Shown: in pieces, positions 8,187-18,000 of the stretch
Numbering within the stretch: position 1 is the stretch's first letter
How the letters are laid out: every line of letters starts with the position of its first letter
NCBI RefSeq assembly: GCF_036226365.1
Contig: NZ_CP108462.1
Coordinates: forward strand, 6,542,501 to 6,606,500
Direction: 5' to 3'
Origin: Streptomyces sp. NBC_01262
Lineage (GTDB): Bacteria > Actinomycetota > Actinomycetes > Streptomycetales > Streptomycetaceae
DNA: 64,000 nt
Position numbers and translations under genes: made by a program
The notes under the pieces: generated by a model
The model's input: the letters and a program-made list of their open reading frames with translations, nothing else
The model's database searches: none
What the model was told of the DNA's origin: nothing

Positions 8187-8230
8187 GGCAGTCGCAAGGC
8201 AGGCGCAAGCCAGGCGTAAGGCAGGCATAA
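8187..8230. repeat. four tandem copies of an 11-bp unit between clpP2 and clpX
   Basis: The units at 8187-8197, 8198-8208, 8209-8219 and 8220-8230 all fit GGCAGGCGCAA with one to three changes each. No coding function is evident. The repeats sit just after the clpP2 stop codon in the roughly 200-bp spacer before clpX. Confidence 0.8.
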
Positions 8231-8387
8231 GCCCCTCTTGGACCGGCTCGGAAGGCGCGAGGTAGCGCAGCTCACGACCCAGTCGGTTCAAGGGGGGCCC
8301 GTACGGGGGTCCCGGCAAGGTACCGTCGATAGGCAAGCACCAGGACCCGTCGAGGCAGACGGGACCCAGGCGAAGGGGAAACACCTC

Positions 8388-9674
8388 GTGGCACGCATCG
8401 GTGACGGCGGCGACCTGCTGAAGTGCTCATTCTGCGGAAAGAGCCAGAAGCAGGTGAAGAAGCTCATCGCAGGGCCCGGTGTGTACATCTGCGACGAGTG
8501 CATCGACCTCTGCAACGAAATCATCGAGGAGGAGCTCGCCGAGTCCTCCGAGGTGCGCTGGGAAGACCTTCCCAAGCCGCGCGAGATCTACGAGTTCCTG
8601 GAGAGCTACGTCGTCGGCCAGGAGCCGGCGAAGAAGGCGCTCTCCGTCGCGGTCTACAACCACTACAAGCGTGTCCAGGCCGGCGAGAACAACAGCGGAC
8701 GCGGCCACGACGACGGCATCGAGCTCGCCAAGTCGAACATCCTGCTCCTCGGCCCGACCGGCTCCGGCAAGACCCTGCTCGCGCAGACCCTGGCCCGGAT
8801 GCTGAACGTGCCGTTCGCCATCGCGGATGCCACGGCGCTGACCGAGGCGGGCTATGTCGGCGAGGACGTCGAGAACATCCTGCTCAAGCTGATCCAGGCG
8901 GCGGACTACGACGTCAAGAAGGCCGAGACCGGGATCATCTACATCGATGAGATCGACAAGGTCGCCCGTAAGAGTGAAAATCCTTCGATCACCCGGGATG
9001 TGTCCGGTGAGGGCGTCCAGCAGGCCCTGCTGAAGATCCTGGAGGGGACCACGGCCTCCGTGCCCCCGCAGGGCGGGCGCAAGCACCCCCACCAGGAATT
9101 CATCCAGATCGACACGACGAACGTCCTCTTCATCGTCGGCGGCGCATTCGCCGGGCTGGAGAAGATCATCGAGTCCCGCGCGGGTGCCAAGGGCATCGGC
9201 TTCGGCGCCACGATCCGCTCCAAGCGCGAGATCCAGGCCTCCGACCAGTTCCAGGAGGTCATGCCCGAGGACCTGGTCAAGTTCGGCATGATCCCCGAGT
9301 TCATCGGCCGTCTGCCGGTCATCACCAGCGTCCACAACCTGGACCGCGAGGCGCTCCTGCAGATCCTCATCGAGCCGCGCAACGCGCTGGTGAAGCAGTA
9401 CCAGCGGCTCTTCGAACTCGACGGCGTGGAGCTGGAGTTCGAGCGCCCGGCGCTTGAGGCGATCGCCGACCAGGCCATCCTCCGCCAGACCGGCGCGCGC
9501 GGCCTGCGCGCCATCATGGAGGAGGTGCTGATGTCCGTGATGTACGAGGTCCCGTCCCGCAAGGACGTCGCCCGGGTCGTCATCACCGAGGATGTCGTTC
9601 ACTCGAACGTGAACCCCACGCTGGTGCCGCGCGAGCCCCGGATCATCGGCAAGGGCGAGCAGAAGAGCGCGTAG
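8388..9674 (+). CDS. clpX: Clp protease ATP-binding subunit ClpX
   Basis: This AAA+ unfoldase feeds substrates to the ClpP barrel. The 428-residue product has the N-terminal zinc-binding domain with Cys13, Cys16, Cys35 and Cys38, Walker A GPTGSGKT at about 122-129 and Walker B YIDEID at about 185-190. Sensor and pore segments and a C-terminal small domain complete it. The GTG at 8388 is chosen because GAAGGGGA lies 8 bases upstream and the protein then starts at the conserved [16 protein letters not shown]. The roughly 200-bp spacer from clpP2 suggests an additional promoter. Confidence 0.97.
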   Translation: MARIGDGGDLLKCSFCGKSQKQVKKLIAGPGVYICDECIDLCNEIIEEELAESSEVRWEDLPKPREIYEFLESYVVGQEPAKKALSVAVYNHYKRVQAGENNSGRGHDDGIELAKSNILLLGPTGSGKTLLAQTLARMLNVPFAIADATALTEAGYVGEDVENILLKLIQAADYDVKKAETGIIYIDEIDKVARKSENPSITRDVSGEGVQQALLKILEGTTASVPPQGGRKHPHQEFIQIDTTNVLFIVGGAFAGLEKIIESRAGAKGIGFGATIRSKREIQASDQFQEVMPEDLVKFGMIPEFIGRLPVITSVHNLDREALLQILIEPRNALVKQYQRLFELDGVELEFERPALEAIADQAILRQTGARGLRAIMEEVLMSVMYEVPSRKDVARVVITEDVVHSNVNPTLVPREPRIIGKGEQKSA

Positions 9675-9697
9675 CGCGCAGCGCGTACGTACGCAGA

Positions 9698-9727
9698 GGG
9701 GGCGCCCGGAGAAGTCCGGGCGCCCCC
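9698..9727. terminator. bidirectional terminator after clpX
   Basis: GGGGGCGCCCGGA at 9698-9710 pairs with TCCGGGCGCCCCC at 9715-9727 around a 4-base loop, between the convergent clpX and the minus-strand gene ending at 9746. Confidence 0.85.
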
Positions 9728-9745
9728 TTCGTGCTGCCGCGAGCC

Positions 9746-10615
9746 TTACTTGGTTACGCGGATCTCGTTGCGGATCTTGGCCGTGGTCTCGGCCCACTCG
9801 CTCACGGAGGGGTTCGAGACGGTGCCGGTGATGTCGGTGTTCGCGTACGCGACGAAGGCGATGGTGCTGTCGTCCGCCCAGGCGCAGTACGGCATCGCCA
9901 CGTCGCCCGAGCCGACCGTGCCGCACTTCATGCTGTCGCCGTCGAAACCGGAGGGGTGCTGGTCGGTCGCCGAGCCTCCGCCGGAGGTCGAGAGGGCCTT
10001 GAGCATCGCGGTCATGGCCGCGGCGGGGTCGTACACGTCCCCGTAGCCGCCGCCGATCGAGATCTGGGCATTGGTGGCCTTGTACTGGGCGGTGTAGCCC
10101 TTGCCGTTCTTGATGCCGCTGTCCGACGTGCCGTTCGACGTGTTGTTCGTCTCGGCGTTCGCCTTGGAGTACTTGCCGTCCAGGATGGTGGCCGGAGCGG
10201 TCAGCGTGTAGCCACCGCTGCTGCTGCTGCTGCCGCTGCCGCTCGCGAAGACCGCGATCCCGCCGCCGATCAGCCCCAGGGCCACCACCGCGCCCACCAC
10301 GATGCCGATGACCTTGCCCTTGCCGCCGCTCGGGGGAGGCGGGGCGCCCCAGGTGGTCTGGCCGTAGGGAGGCTGCTGGCCGTACGGCTGCGTCCCGTAG
10401 GGGGCGGGCTGCTGCGGATAGCCCTGCTGCGGCGGATAGCCGTAGCCCGGGGCCGGTGCGGGAGCGGCAGCCTGCTGCGGCGGATAGCCGTACCCGGGGG
10501 CCGGCTGCACCTGCGGCGGGCCGGGCTGTGGTGGCTGCTGGGGGTAGCCGGGTTGTCCCCCGTAGCCAGGCTGGCCGCCGTAACCCGGCTGCGGCGGCGG
10601 CTGGTTGAAGCTCAT
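9746..10615 (-). CDS. proline/glycine/tyrosine-rich membrane-anchored protein
   Basis: The first 90 or so of 289 residues are a low-complexity PGYGGQPGYPQQ-type cytoplasmic tail. One membrane segment follows (about 99-123, VIGIVVGAVVALGLIGGGIAVF), then a Ser/Gly linker and an extracellular domain of about 150 residues. That outer domain has two cysteines, in MKCGT and YCAWADD, likely a disulfide. This architecture is common in Streptomyces. Function is unknown; a sensing or envelope role is only a guess. The neighbouring gene 10712-11317 encodes a related outer domain. Confidence 0.75.
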   Translation of the reverse strand: MSFNQPPPQPGYGGQPGYGGQPGYPQQPPQPGPPQVQPAPGYGYPPQQAAAPAPAPGYGYPPQQGYPQQPAPYGTQPYGQQPPYGQTTWGAPPPPSGGKGKVIGIVVGAVVALGLIGGGIAVFASGSGSSSSSGGYTLTAPATILDGKYSKANAETNNTSNGTSDSGIKNGKGYTAQYKATNAQISIGGGYGDVYDPAAAMTAMLKALSTSGGGSATDQHPSGFDGDSMKCGTVGSGDVAMPYCAWADDSTIAFVAYANTDITGTVSNPSVSEWAETTAKIRNEIRVTK

Positions 10616-10711
10616 GTGAGATCCCCTCGTGATACTGCTGTCTCGCAGACATCCTCGCGGATTGTTTAAGCCGTCCTTACAGCGGGGCTGTGAGGGATTG
10701 GTAACGGATCG

Positions 10712-11317
10712 TCAGCCGCTGATCGTGACCCGCGTCGCCTGCCATACGCGGCCGGTGAGTTGGACGACATCGTCCAGCGTGGTTGATCCCGCCTGCCGCA
10801 TCACCGTGACCAGGCCGACGGTGTCGGTGTCCGCCCAGGCGCATTGGAGTACGCGTAGCGGGCCCATTTGGAATTCCATGCACTTCACGACTACGTCGCT
10901 GCTCAGGCCCTTCGGCTTGAACAGCCTGGGCACGGCGAGAGTGACGCCTATTTTCCGCGCCCCCTCCATCGCGGCGTCGACGGCCGCCCCGCGGTCGTGC
11001 ACATCACCCCAGGCGCCCTCCAGCGAGAGGCTGCTGCTGCCGTCCCGGTACTCCGCCGACATTTCGTGCTTGACGCTCATCCATCGGGGCTTCGTGCCGT
11101 GCGGAACGACGAATGCGACGAGAGGCGAGGCTTTGCCACGCCTCTCGTACCCGCCTGCCAGTTTTTTCGGAGCCGTCAGCCCGTAACGCGACTTCTCGCC
11201 TTCCGCGCCGCTGTCCCTGCCACTCAGCGCGAAGGCTCCCGCTCCCGCCCCCGCGAGCAGGAGTGCGAGCACGACGCCCGTCAGTATCGGATTCCGTCTT
11301 CGTGGGCCCTCGGCCAT
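10712..11317 (-). CDS. secreted or membrane-anchored protein related to its neighbour
   Basis: This 201-residue protein has a short basic N-terminus, a membrane segment at about 11-31 (ILTGVVLALLLAGAGAGAFAL) and an outer domain. The outer domain shares landmarks with the product of 9746-10615: GDVHD before a helix, a Cys in VKCMEF, CAWADTDT, and a C-terminal TRVT. It therefore looks like a paralogue without the proline-rich tail. Function is unknown. It is divergent from valS across about 85 bp. Confidence 0.7.
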   Translation of the reverse strand: MAEGPRRRNPILTGVVLALLLAGAGAGAFALSGRDSGAEGEKSRYGLTAPKKLAGGYERRGKASPLVAFVVPHGTKPRWMSVKHEMSAEYRDGSSSLSLEGAWGDVHDRGAAVDAAMEGARKIGVTLAVPRLFKPKGLSSDVVVKCMEFQMGPLRVLQCAWADTDTVGLVTVMRQAGSTTLDDVVQLTGRVWQATRVTISG

Positions 11318-11390
11318 CGGAACTTCCCCTCCCCAACCGCTCCGTCATGATCGCGTCATTATGCGTTCGTAAGGGGTCCCCGGGCCCCCT

Positions 11391-11396
11391 TAGACT
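11391..11396 (+). promoter_or_regulatory. -10 element (TAGACT) for leaderless valS
   Basis: TAGACT is followed by six bases and then GTG at 11403. No ribosome-binding site is present. The same TAGACT-N6-GTG arrangement recurs in front of folC. Confidence 0.55.
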
Positions 11397-11402
11397 GGCG
11401 TG

Positions 11403-14024
11403 GTGACCGAGAACACTCAGCAGCCAGCAGCCACCCCCACCGAATTGCCGACCCAGTACGCGCCGGCCGAGGTAGAGGGGCAGTTGTACGAGCGCTGGGT
11501 AGAGCGTGGTTACTTCGAGGCGGACGCGAAGAGCGAGAAGAAGCCGTACACGATCGTCATTCCGCCGCCGAACGTCACGGGCAGCCTGCACCTGGGGCAT
11601 GCCTTCCAGCACACGCTGATGGACGCCCTTACCCGCCGTAAGCGGATGCAGGGTTACGAGGCGCTGTGGCTGCCCGGCATGGACCACGCCGGAATCGCGA
11701 CGCAGAACAAGGTCGAGCAGCAGCTCGCGGAGGAGGGCAAGTCCCGCCACGATCTGGGGCGTGAGGCGTTCGTCGAGCGCGTCTGGCAGTGGAAGGAAGA
11801 GTACGGCGGCAAGATCCTGGGCCAGATGCGGCGCCTGGGCGACGGGGTGGACTGGTCGCGTGAGCGGTTCACGATGGACGAGGGGCTGAGCCGCGCCGTC
11901 CAGACGATCTTCAAGAAGCTGTACGACGACGGGCTGATCTACCGCGCCGAGCGCATCATCAACTGGTGTCCGCGCTGCCTGACGGCCATTTCGGACATCG
12001 AGGTCGAGCACGAGGACCGTGACGGCGAGCTGGTCTCCATCCGTTACGGCGACGGCGAGAACTCCATCGTCGTCGCGACCACCCGCGCCGAGACGATGCT
12101 CGGTGACACCGCGGTCGCCGTCCACCCGGACGACGCGCGGTACGCGCACCTCATCGGCACCGAGGTCGAGCTGCCGCTGACCGGCCGCCGGATCCCGGTC
12201 GTCGCGGACGAGCATGTCGACCCGGAGTTCGGCACGGGCGCGGTCAAGGTGACCCCGGCGCACGACCCGAACGACTTCGAGATCGGCCAGCGGCACGGCC
12301 TGCCGTCGCTGACGATCATGGACGACCACGCGCGGATCACCGTCCACGGCCCGTTCCAGGACATGGACCGGCTGGAGGCCCGCGACGCCGTCGTCGGCGC
12401 GCTGCGCTCGCAGGGGCGGATCGTCGCGGAGAAGCGTCCGTACGTCCACGCGGTCGGCCACTGCTCGCGCTGCAAGACGATCATCGAACCCCGGCTGTCG
12501 CTCCAGTGGTGGGTCAAGGTCGGCCCGCTCGCGCAGGCCGCCGGTGACGCGGTCCGCGACGGCCGGGTCAGGATCCACCCGCAGGAGATGTCCGGCCGGT
12601 ACTTCCAGTGGGTCGACAACATGCACGACTGGTGCATCTCGCGCCAGTTGTGGTGGGGTCACCGCATCCCCGTCTGGTACGGCCCGGACGGCGAGGTCGT
12701 CTGCGTCGGCCCCGACGAGCAGCCGCCGGCGGGGGAGGGCTGGACGCAGGACTCCGATGTCCTGGACACCTGGTTCTCCTCGGGCCTGTGGCCGTTCTCG
12801 ACCCTCGGCTGGCCCGAACAGACCCCGGATCTGGAGAAGTTCTACCCGACCGACGTCCTGCTGACCGGCCACGACATCATCTTCTTCTGGGTCGCCCGGA
12901 TGATGATGTTCGGCCTGTACGCGATGGACGGCGTCGCGCCCTTCCACACCATCGCCCTCACCGGGCTGGTCCGCGACGAGCGCGGCAAGAAGATGTCCAA
13001 GTCCTTCGGCAATGTCGTCGACCCGCTCGACTGGATGGACGCGTACGGGTCCGACGCCCTGCGCTTCACCCTCGCGCGCGGCGCCAACCCCGGCACCGAC
13101 GTCCCGATCGGCGAGGACTGGGTCAAGTCCGCCCGTAACTTCACCAACAAGATCTGGAACGCGACGCGCTTCGCCCTCATGAACGGCGCGACCGTCGAGG
13201 GCCCGCTGCCGCCCGCCGAGGAGATGTCGGCGGCCGACCGCTGGATCCTGTCCCGGCTGGGCGCCACCGTCGCCGAGACGGACGCGCTCTACGAGGACTA
13301 CCAGTTCGCCAAGCTCAGCGACGCCCTCTTCCACTTCGCGTGGGACGAGGTCTTCGACTGGTACGTCGAGCTGTCCAAGACCACCTTCATCGCGGGCGGC
13401 CGTCCGGCCGAGGTCTCCGGCCGCGTCCTCGGCGAGGTCCTGGACGTCCTGCTGCGCCTGCTGCACCCCGTCGTCCCCTTCGTCACCGAGACGCTGTGGA
13501 CGACGCTCACCGGCCGCGAGTCCCTCGTCATCGCCGACTGGCCGGCGGATTCCGGCTTCCGGGACCCGGCGGCGGAGCGCGAGATCGCCGCCGTCCAGTC
13601 CCTCATCACCGAGGTCCGCCGCTTCCGCGCCGACCAGGGCCTCCAGCCCGGCCAGAAGGTCCCGGCCCGGCTGGCGCTGGGCACCACCGGGCTGGGCGCC
13701 CACGAGGCCGCCATCCGCCAGATCCTCCGCCTCCAGCCGGAGGGCGAGGAATTCGCCGCCACCGCCACCCTGCCGGTGGCCGGCGTCACCGTCGCGCTCG
13801 ACCTCTCGGGCACGATCGACGTCGAGGCCGAGCGCAAGCGCCTCGCCAAGGACCTGGCCGCCGCCGAGAAGGAGAAGGCCCAGGCCAACGCCAAGCTCGG
13901 CAACGAGGCCTTCCTCGGCAAGGCACCCGAGCCGGTCGTCGCCAAGATCCGCGCCCGCCTGTCGGCCGCCGAGGCCGACATCGAGCGGATCGCCGCGCAA
14001 CTGGCGGGCCTGCCGTCGGCCTGA
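11403..14024 (+). CDS. valS: valyl-tRNA synthetase
   Basis: A class I aminoacyl-tRNA synthetase that charges tRNA-Val with valine. The 873-residue protein carries the HIGH motif as HLGHA about residue 63, the KMSKS loop as KKMSKSFGN at about 529-537, an editing (CP1) domain between them with [10 protein letters not shown], and a C-terminal coiled coil ([20 protein letters not shown]) that binds tRNA. Two GTG codons lie side by side at 11400 and 11403. I choose 11403 because it is six bases from TAGACT, predicting a leaderless transcript. A strong terminator follows at 14050-14082. Confidence 0.97.
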   Translation: MTENTQQPAATPTELPTQYAPAEVEGQLYERWVERGYFEADAKSEKKPYTIVIPPPNVTGSLHLGHAFQHTLMDALTRRKRMQGYEALWLPGMDHAGIATQNKVEQQLAEEGKSRHDLGREAFVERVWQWKEEYGGKILGQMRRLGDGVDWSRERFTMDEGLSRAVQTIFKKLYDDGLIYRAERIINWCPRCLTAISDIEVEHEDRDGELVSIRYGDGENSIVVATTRAETMLGDTAVAVHPDDARYAHLIGTEVELPLTGRRIPVVADEHVDPEFGTGAVKVTPAHDPNDFEIGQRHGLPSLTIMDDHARITVHGPFQDMDRLEARDAVVGALRSQGRIVAEKRPYVHAVGHCSRCKTIIEPRLSLQWWVKVGPLAQAAGDAVRDGRVRIHPQEMSGRYFQWVDNMHDWCISRQLWWGHRIPVWYGPDGEVVCVGPDEQPPAGEGWTQDSDVLDTWFSSGLWPFSTLGWPEQTPDLEKFYPTDVLLTGHDIIFFWVARMMMFGLYAMDGVAPFHTIALTGLVRDERGKKMSKSFGNVVDPLDWMDAYGSDALRFTLARGANPGTDVPIGEDWVKSARNFTNKIWNATRFALMNGATVEGPLPPAEEMSAADRWILSRLGATVAETDALYEDYQFAKLSDALFHFAWDEVFDWYVELSKTTFIAGGRPAEVSGRVLGEVLDVLLRLLHPVVPFVTETLWTTLTGRESLVIADWPADSGFRDPAAEREIAAVQSLITEVRRFRADQGLQPGQKVPARLALGTTGLGAHEAAIRQILRLQPEGEEFAATATLPVAGVTVALDLSGTIDVEAERKRLAKDLAAAEKEKAQANAKLGNEAFLGKAPEPVVAKIRARLSAAEADIERIAAQLAGLPSA

Positions 14025-14049
14025 GCGCACAGCCGGCGCACGTGCGTGA

Positions 14050-14082
14050 GCGGGCCCCCGACCGAGCCGGTCGGGGGCCCGC
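14050..14082. terminator. terminator after valS
   Basis: GCGGGCCCCCGACC at 14050-14063 pairs perfectly with GGTCGGGGGCCCGC at 14069-14082 across a short loop. Confidence 0.85.
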
Positions 14083-14098
14083 TGCATAGGCCGGTCCG

Positions 14099-14104
14099 TA
14101 GACT
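14099..14104 (+). promoter_or_regulatory. -10 element (TAGACT) for leaderless folC
   Basis: TAGACT ends six bases before the GTG of folC, the same geometry as valS. The promoter lies only 17 bp after the valS terminator. Confidence 0.55.
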
Positions 14105-14110
14105 GTCCCC

Positions 14111-15640
14111 GTGAGCACTCGCCCCGGGGATGACGATTCCCTCTTCGACGCCCTGACCTCTGAAGAAGACGAAGTCACCCCCGACGTCACACCCGACCGC
14201 GAGGCCGACCTGGCCGTCATCGAGGCCGGCAGCCGCACCCTGCGCGCGGGCGGCCCCGCCCCCCAGGACGACGGTGTCCCGGCCCGGCCCAAGGACCCCG
14301 AGGTGGACAAGGCCCTGCGGGCGGTGGAGGCGGAGCTGGCGGACCGCTGGGGCGAGACGAAGCTCGAACCCTCGCTCGTCCGGATGACCGCGCTGATGGA
14401 CATCCTGGGCGACCCGCAGCGCGCGTATCCGTCCATCCACATCACCGGCACCAACGGCAAGACGAGCACGGCCCGGATGATCGAGCAGCTGCTGCTCGGG
14501 TTCGAGCTGCGCACCGGCCGGTACACCAGCCCTCACGTGCAGTCGGTGACGGAACGGATCAGCCTGGACGGGGCGCCGATCCCGCCTGAGAAGTTCATCG
14601 AGACCTACACGGACCTCAAGCCGTACGTGGAGATGGTGGACGGACAGCAGCAGCACCGGATGTCGTTCTTCGAGGTGCTGACCGGGATGGCGTACGCGGC
14701 CTTCGCGGACGCGCCCGTGGACGTGGCGGTCGTCGAGGTCGGCATGGGCGGCAGCTGGGACGCCACGAACGTCGTGGACGGCACGGTCGCCGTGGTCACC
14801 CCGATCGCGCTGGACCACACGGACCGGCTGGGTGAGACGCCCGGCGAGATCGCGGTGGAGAAGGCGGGCATCGTCAAGAAGGACGCGACGGTGGTCCTCG
14901 CCCAGCAGCCGGTCGAGGCGGCGCAGGTGCTGCTGAAGAGGGCCGTCGAGGTGGACGCGACGGTGGCGCGCGAGGGCATGGAATTCGGGGTCACGCACCG
15001 TGAGCTGGCGGTCGGCGGGCAGCTGCTGACGCTGCGCGGGCTGGGCGGGGAGTACGAGCAGGTGTTCCTGCCGCTGCACGGCGAGCACCAGGCGCACAAC
15101 GCGGCGGTGGCGCTGGCGGCGGTCGAGGCGTTCTTCGGCATCGGCACCTCGCACGCGCGCACGCTGGACATCGACACGATCCGCACCGCCTTCGCGCAGG
15201 TCACCTCGCCGGGCCGACTGGAGATCGTACGCCGCAGCCCGACCGTGGTCCTGGACGCCGCGCACAACCCGGCGGGGGCGCGGGCGGCAGCGGCGGCGGT
15301 GGCGGACTCGTTCGACTTCACCCATCTGGTCGGGGTGGTCGGGCCGAGTGCGGACAAGGACGTACGAGGGGTCCTGGAGGCTTTCGAGCCGGTCTTCGCG
15401 GAGGTCGTGGTGACCCAGAACTCGACCTTCCGGGCGATGGACGTGGACGAGCTGGCGGCGATCGCCGTCGAGGTCTTCGGCGACGACCGGGTGCAGGTCG
15501 AGCCGCGTCTGGACGACGCGCTGGAGGCCGCGATCACCCTGGCGGAGGAAGAGGGCGCGTACTCCGGCGCGGGCGTGCTGGTCACCGGCTCGGTGATCAC
15601 GGTGGGAGAGGCCCGGCTGCTGCTGGGCCGGAAGCGATAG
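14111..15640 (+). CDS. folC: bifunctional dihydrofolate synthase / folylpolyglutamate synthase
   Basis: A Mur-ligase-type enzyme that adds glutamate to dihydropteroate or to folates in the cytoplasm. The P-loop TGTNGKTSTA is at about residues 112-121. The Mur ligase signature VVEVGMGGSWDATNVV is mid-protein, and the C-terminal domain carries LDAAHNPAG, the folate-ligase hallmark. At 509 residues it is longer than the usual 430 or so because of an acidic, disordered N-terminal extension of about 75 residues. The start follows TAGACT-N6. folC, the DUF4233 gene and ndk follow in close order, a normal Streptomyces arrangement. Confidence 0.95.
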   Translation: MSTRPGDDDSLFDALTSEEDEVTPDVTPDREADLAVIEAGSRTLRAGGPAPQDDGVPARPKDPEVDKALRAVEAELADRWGETKLEPSLVRMTALMDILGDPQRAYPSIHITGTNGKTSTARMIEQLLLGFELRTGRYTSPHVQSVTERISLDGAPIPPEKFIETYTDLKPYVEMVDGQQQHRMSFFEVLTGMAYAAFADAPVDVAVVEVGMGGSWDATNVVDGTVAVVTPIALDHTDRLGETPGEIAVEKAGIVKKDATVVLAQQPVEAAQVLLKRAVEVDATVAREGMEFGVTHRELAVGGQLLTLRGLGGEYEQVFLPLHGEHQAHNAAVALAAVEAFFGIGTSHARTLDIDTIRTAFAQVTSPGRLEIVRRSPTVVLDAAHNPAGARAAAAAVADSFDFTHLVGVVGPSADKDVRGVLEAFEPVFAEVVVTQNSTFRAMDVDELAAIAVEVFGDDRVQVEPRLDDALEAAITLAEEEGAYSGAGVLVTGSVITVGEARLLLGRKR

Positions 15641-15653
15641 GCGAGCGGCGACC

Positions 15654-15989
15654 ATGCGGACCCTGTGCGCGAGCACTCTGATCGGTGAGTTCTTCGTGAT
15701 CGGCTTCGCCGGTCTCGTCGCGATGAAGCAGCCCGGCCTCACGGCCGGCACGGTGTGGGCGGTCAGCGGCATCGCGATGGCACTGTGCGTACTGCTCTGC
15801 GGCATGCTCGGGCGCCGCGGCGGCCTCGCCGCCGGCTGGGTGCTCCAGGCCGGGCTGGTCGCGAGCGGCCTCGTCCTGCCGACGATGTTCTTCCTCGGCG
15901 CCGTCTTCGCCGCCCTGTGGTGGGCCTCGATCCACTACGGCCGCAAGATCGACGAGGCCAAGGCCCGGCACGCGGCACAGACGGCCTGA
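15654..15989 (+). CDS. DUF4233 membrane protein
   Basis: This 111-residue protein has three to four membrane segments (about 8-25, 32-50, 57-75 and 78-95) and the short charged C-terminus YGRKIDEAKARHA typical of DUF4233. It starts 13 bp after folC. The folC-DUF4233-ndk order is conserved in actinobacteria, but its role is unknown. Confidence 0.85.
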   Translation: MRTLCASTLIGEFFVIGFAGLVAMKQPGLTAGTVWAVSGIAMALCVLLCGMLGRRGGLAAGWVLQAGLVASGLVLPTMFFLGAVFAALWWASIHYGRKIDEAKARHAAQTA

Positions 15990-16096
15990 CGCCGGCTCTG
16001 CCGACCCGTCCGGGTCCCGATGCCGGATGGCTGATATGCGCCGGGTATCGTGCGCCCTAACCCGCTGTGACCGTCATACGTAATGGAGTCCCCACC

Positions 16097-16510
16097 GTGA
16101 GCCAGCGCACCCTGGTCATCCTCAAGCCCGACGCCGTCCGCCGTGGTCTGGTCGGCGAGATCATCGGCCGCATCGAGCGCAAGGCCGACTGGACGATCGC
16201 CGCGCTGGAGCTGCGGACGCTGGACCGCGCGACCCTGGAGACGCACTACGCCGAGCACGTCGGGCGGCCGTTCTACGAGCCGCTGGTGGAGTTCATGCTC
16301 TCCGGCCCGGTGGCGGTGCTGGTCGTCGAGGGCGAGCGGGTCATCGAGGGCGTACGCGCCCTGGCGGGCCCCACGGACCCGATCGCGGCGGCGCCGGGGT
16401 CCATCCGGGGCGACTTCGGGACCATCGTGCGGGAGAACCTGATCCACGCCTCGGACTCGGAGGAGTCCGCCGAGCGCGAGATCAAGATCTTCTACCCCGG
16501 TCTGGCCTGA
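16097..16510 (+). CDS. ndk: nucleoside diphosphate kinase
   Basis: Exchanges the gamma phosphate between nucleoside tri- and diphosphates by a phospho-histidine. The 137-residue product has the active-site segment [16 protein letters not shown], where the His of IHASDS is the phosphorylated residue, and the nucleotide-binding [11 protein letters not shown] at 16097 is chosen: GGAG lies 8 bases upstream and the protein begins [13 protein letters not shown], as the family does. Confidence 0.97.
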   Translation: MSQRTLVILKPDAVRRGLVGEIIGRIERKADWTIAALELRTLDRATLETHYAEHVGRPFYEPLVEFMLSGPVAVLVVEGERVIEGVRALAGPTDPIAAAPGSIRGDFGTIVRENLIHASDSEESAEREIKIFYPGLA

Positions 16511-16548
16511 GCCCCACCCCGCCAGGGCTGATACTCGGTCAGCTCAAT

Positions 16549-16575
16549 GGGCGGCCGGATTTTTTTCGGCCGCCC
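16549..16575. terminator. terminator after ndk
   Basis: GGGCGGCCG at 16549-16557 pairs with CGGCCGCCC at 16567-16575. The 9-base loop is GATTTTTTT, an unusually T-rich run for this genome. Confidence 0.75.
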
Positions 16576-16829
16576 AGGTGGCATACCCGCGGGCTGACGG
16601 GGAACCAATTCCGCCGACACGGCATCCTCATTACCGGGGGACCGCTGTGTGTTCTGATGACAATGGCGGCGACACCCTGACGCCGTGCCCCGGCGGGCGC
16701 GACTACGATGGAATCTCCGCATCCGTGGCGACCGAACACCGAACACGTGACGCAGCACGTTCGCGCGTTCGCGCCTGCCGTCGTCCACTCCCCACACCGC
16801 TCCAGCTCGGGAAGGCCAGACGTATCCTC
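16576..16829. other. mreB upstream region
   Basis: About 250 bases without a gene. An open frame runs into mreB but lacks family similarity before residue MANNMSF. The region must carry the mre promoter(s). TACGAT near 16708 is a possible -10. A GGGAAGG ribosome site lies at about 16809-16815. Confidence 0.4.
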
Positions 16830-17861
16830 ATGGCGAACAACATGTCGTTCATCGGCCGTGACATGGCTGTCGACCTCGGGACCGCCAACACGCTGGTGTA
16901 CGTCAGGGGTCGCGGGATCGTTCTCAACGAGCCATCCGTGGTCGCCATCAACACCAACACCGGCGGCATCCTCGCGGTCGGCTCCGAGGCGAAGAAGATG
17001 ATCGGCCGGACCCCCGGCAACATCGTCGCGGTGCGCCCCCTCAAGGACGGCGTGATCGCCGACTTCGAGGTCACCGAGCGCATGCTGCGCCACTTCATCG
17101 TCAAGGTGCACAAGCGCCGCTATCTGGCCCGCCCGCGCGTGGTCGTCTGCGTCCCCTCCGGTATCACCGGGGTCGAGCGCCGCGCCGTGATCGAGGCCTC
17201 CACGCAGGCCGGTGCCCGCCAGGTGCACATCATCGAGGAGCCGATGGCCGCCGCGATCGGCGCCGGGCTCCCGGTGCACGAGGCGACCGGCAACATGGTG
17301 GTGGACATCGGCGGCGGCACGACCGAGGTCGCGGTGATCTCGCTCGGCGGCATCGTCACCGCCCAGTCCATCCGGGTGGCGGGCGACGAGCTGGACAACG
17401 CGATCATCCAGCACATCAAGAAGGAGTACTCGCTCCTGCTGGGCGAGCGCACCGCCGAATCGATCAAGCTGACCATCGGATCCGCGTTCGACCTGAAGAA
17501 GGACGAGCACACCGAGATCCGCGGCCGTGACCTGGTCTCCGGCCTGCCCAAGACCGTCGTCGTCTCCGCCGCCGAGGTCCGCAAGGCCATCGAGGAGCCG
17601 GTCAACGCGATCGTGGACGCGGTGAAGACCACGCTCGACAAGTGCCCGCCCGAGCTGTCCGGCGACATCATGGACCGCGGCATCGTGCTGGCCGGTGGCG
17701 GCGCACTGCTGCGCGGCCTGGACGAGCGGCTGCGCTACGAGACGGGCATGCCGATCCACATCGCCGAGGACCCGCTGAACTCCGTCGCGCTGGGCGCGGG
17801 CAAGTGCGTTGAGGAGTTCGAGGCGCTCCAGGCGGTCCTGGACGCCTCGCCGCGCAGATGA
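16830..17861 (+). CDS. mreB: actin-like morphogenesis protein MreB
   Basis: This bacterial actin positions wall synthesis; in Streptomyces it acts mainly in spore-wall formation. The 343-residue protein begins [20 protein letters not shown], with the phosphate-1 motif DLGTANT at 15-21. Phosphate-2 is [13 protein letters not shown], and the adenosine motif near the end is [10 protein letters not shown]. It heads mreB-mreC-mreD-mrdA-rodA, all on the plus strand. ATG at 16830 gives the length usual in Streptomyces; ATG at 16842 is an alternative. Confidence 0.96.
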   Translation: MANNMSFIGRDMAVDLGTANTLVYVRGRGIVLNEPSVVAINTNTGGILAVGSEAKKMIGRTPGNIVAVRPLKDGVIADFEVTERMLRHFIVKVHKRRYLARPRVVVCVPSGITGVERRAVIEASTQAGARQVHIIEEPMAAAIGAGLPVHEATGNMVVDIGGGTTEVAVISLGGIVTAQSIRVAGDELDNAIIQHIKKEYSLLLGERTAESIKLTIGSAFDLKKDEHTEIRGRDLVSGLPKTVVVSAAEVRKAIEEPVNAIVDAVKTTLDKCPPELSGDIMDRGIVLAGGGALLRGLDERLRYETGMPIHIAEDPLNSVALGAGKCVEEFEALQAVLDASPRR

Positions 17862-18000
17862 CCCGGATGGGCCCGTACGATCCCTCGTACGGGTGACTGG
17901 CGACTGCCGATCCGTACGCCGGATCGTTCTGTCTCCGGCACACATACGCACAGACACGCACACTCACGCTGACTGACGAGGAAGGCACGGACTCGCCCCC

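Noticed and set aside
8238-8387. N-terminal extension of ClpX by 50 residues
   Set aside because: The added residues show no conservation, and the GTG at 8388 has a good ribosome site and matches the normal ClpX start.
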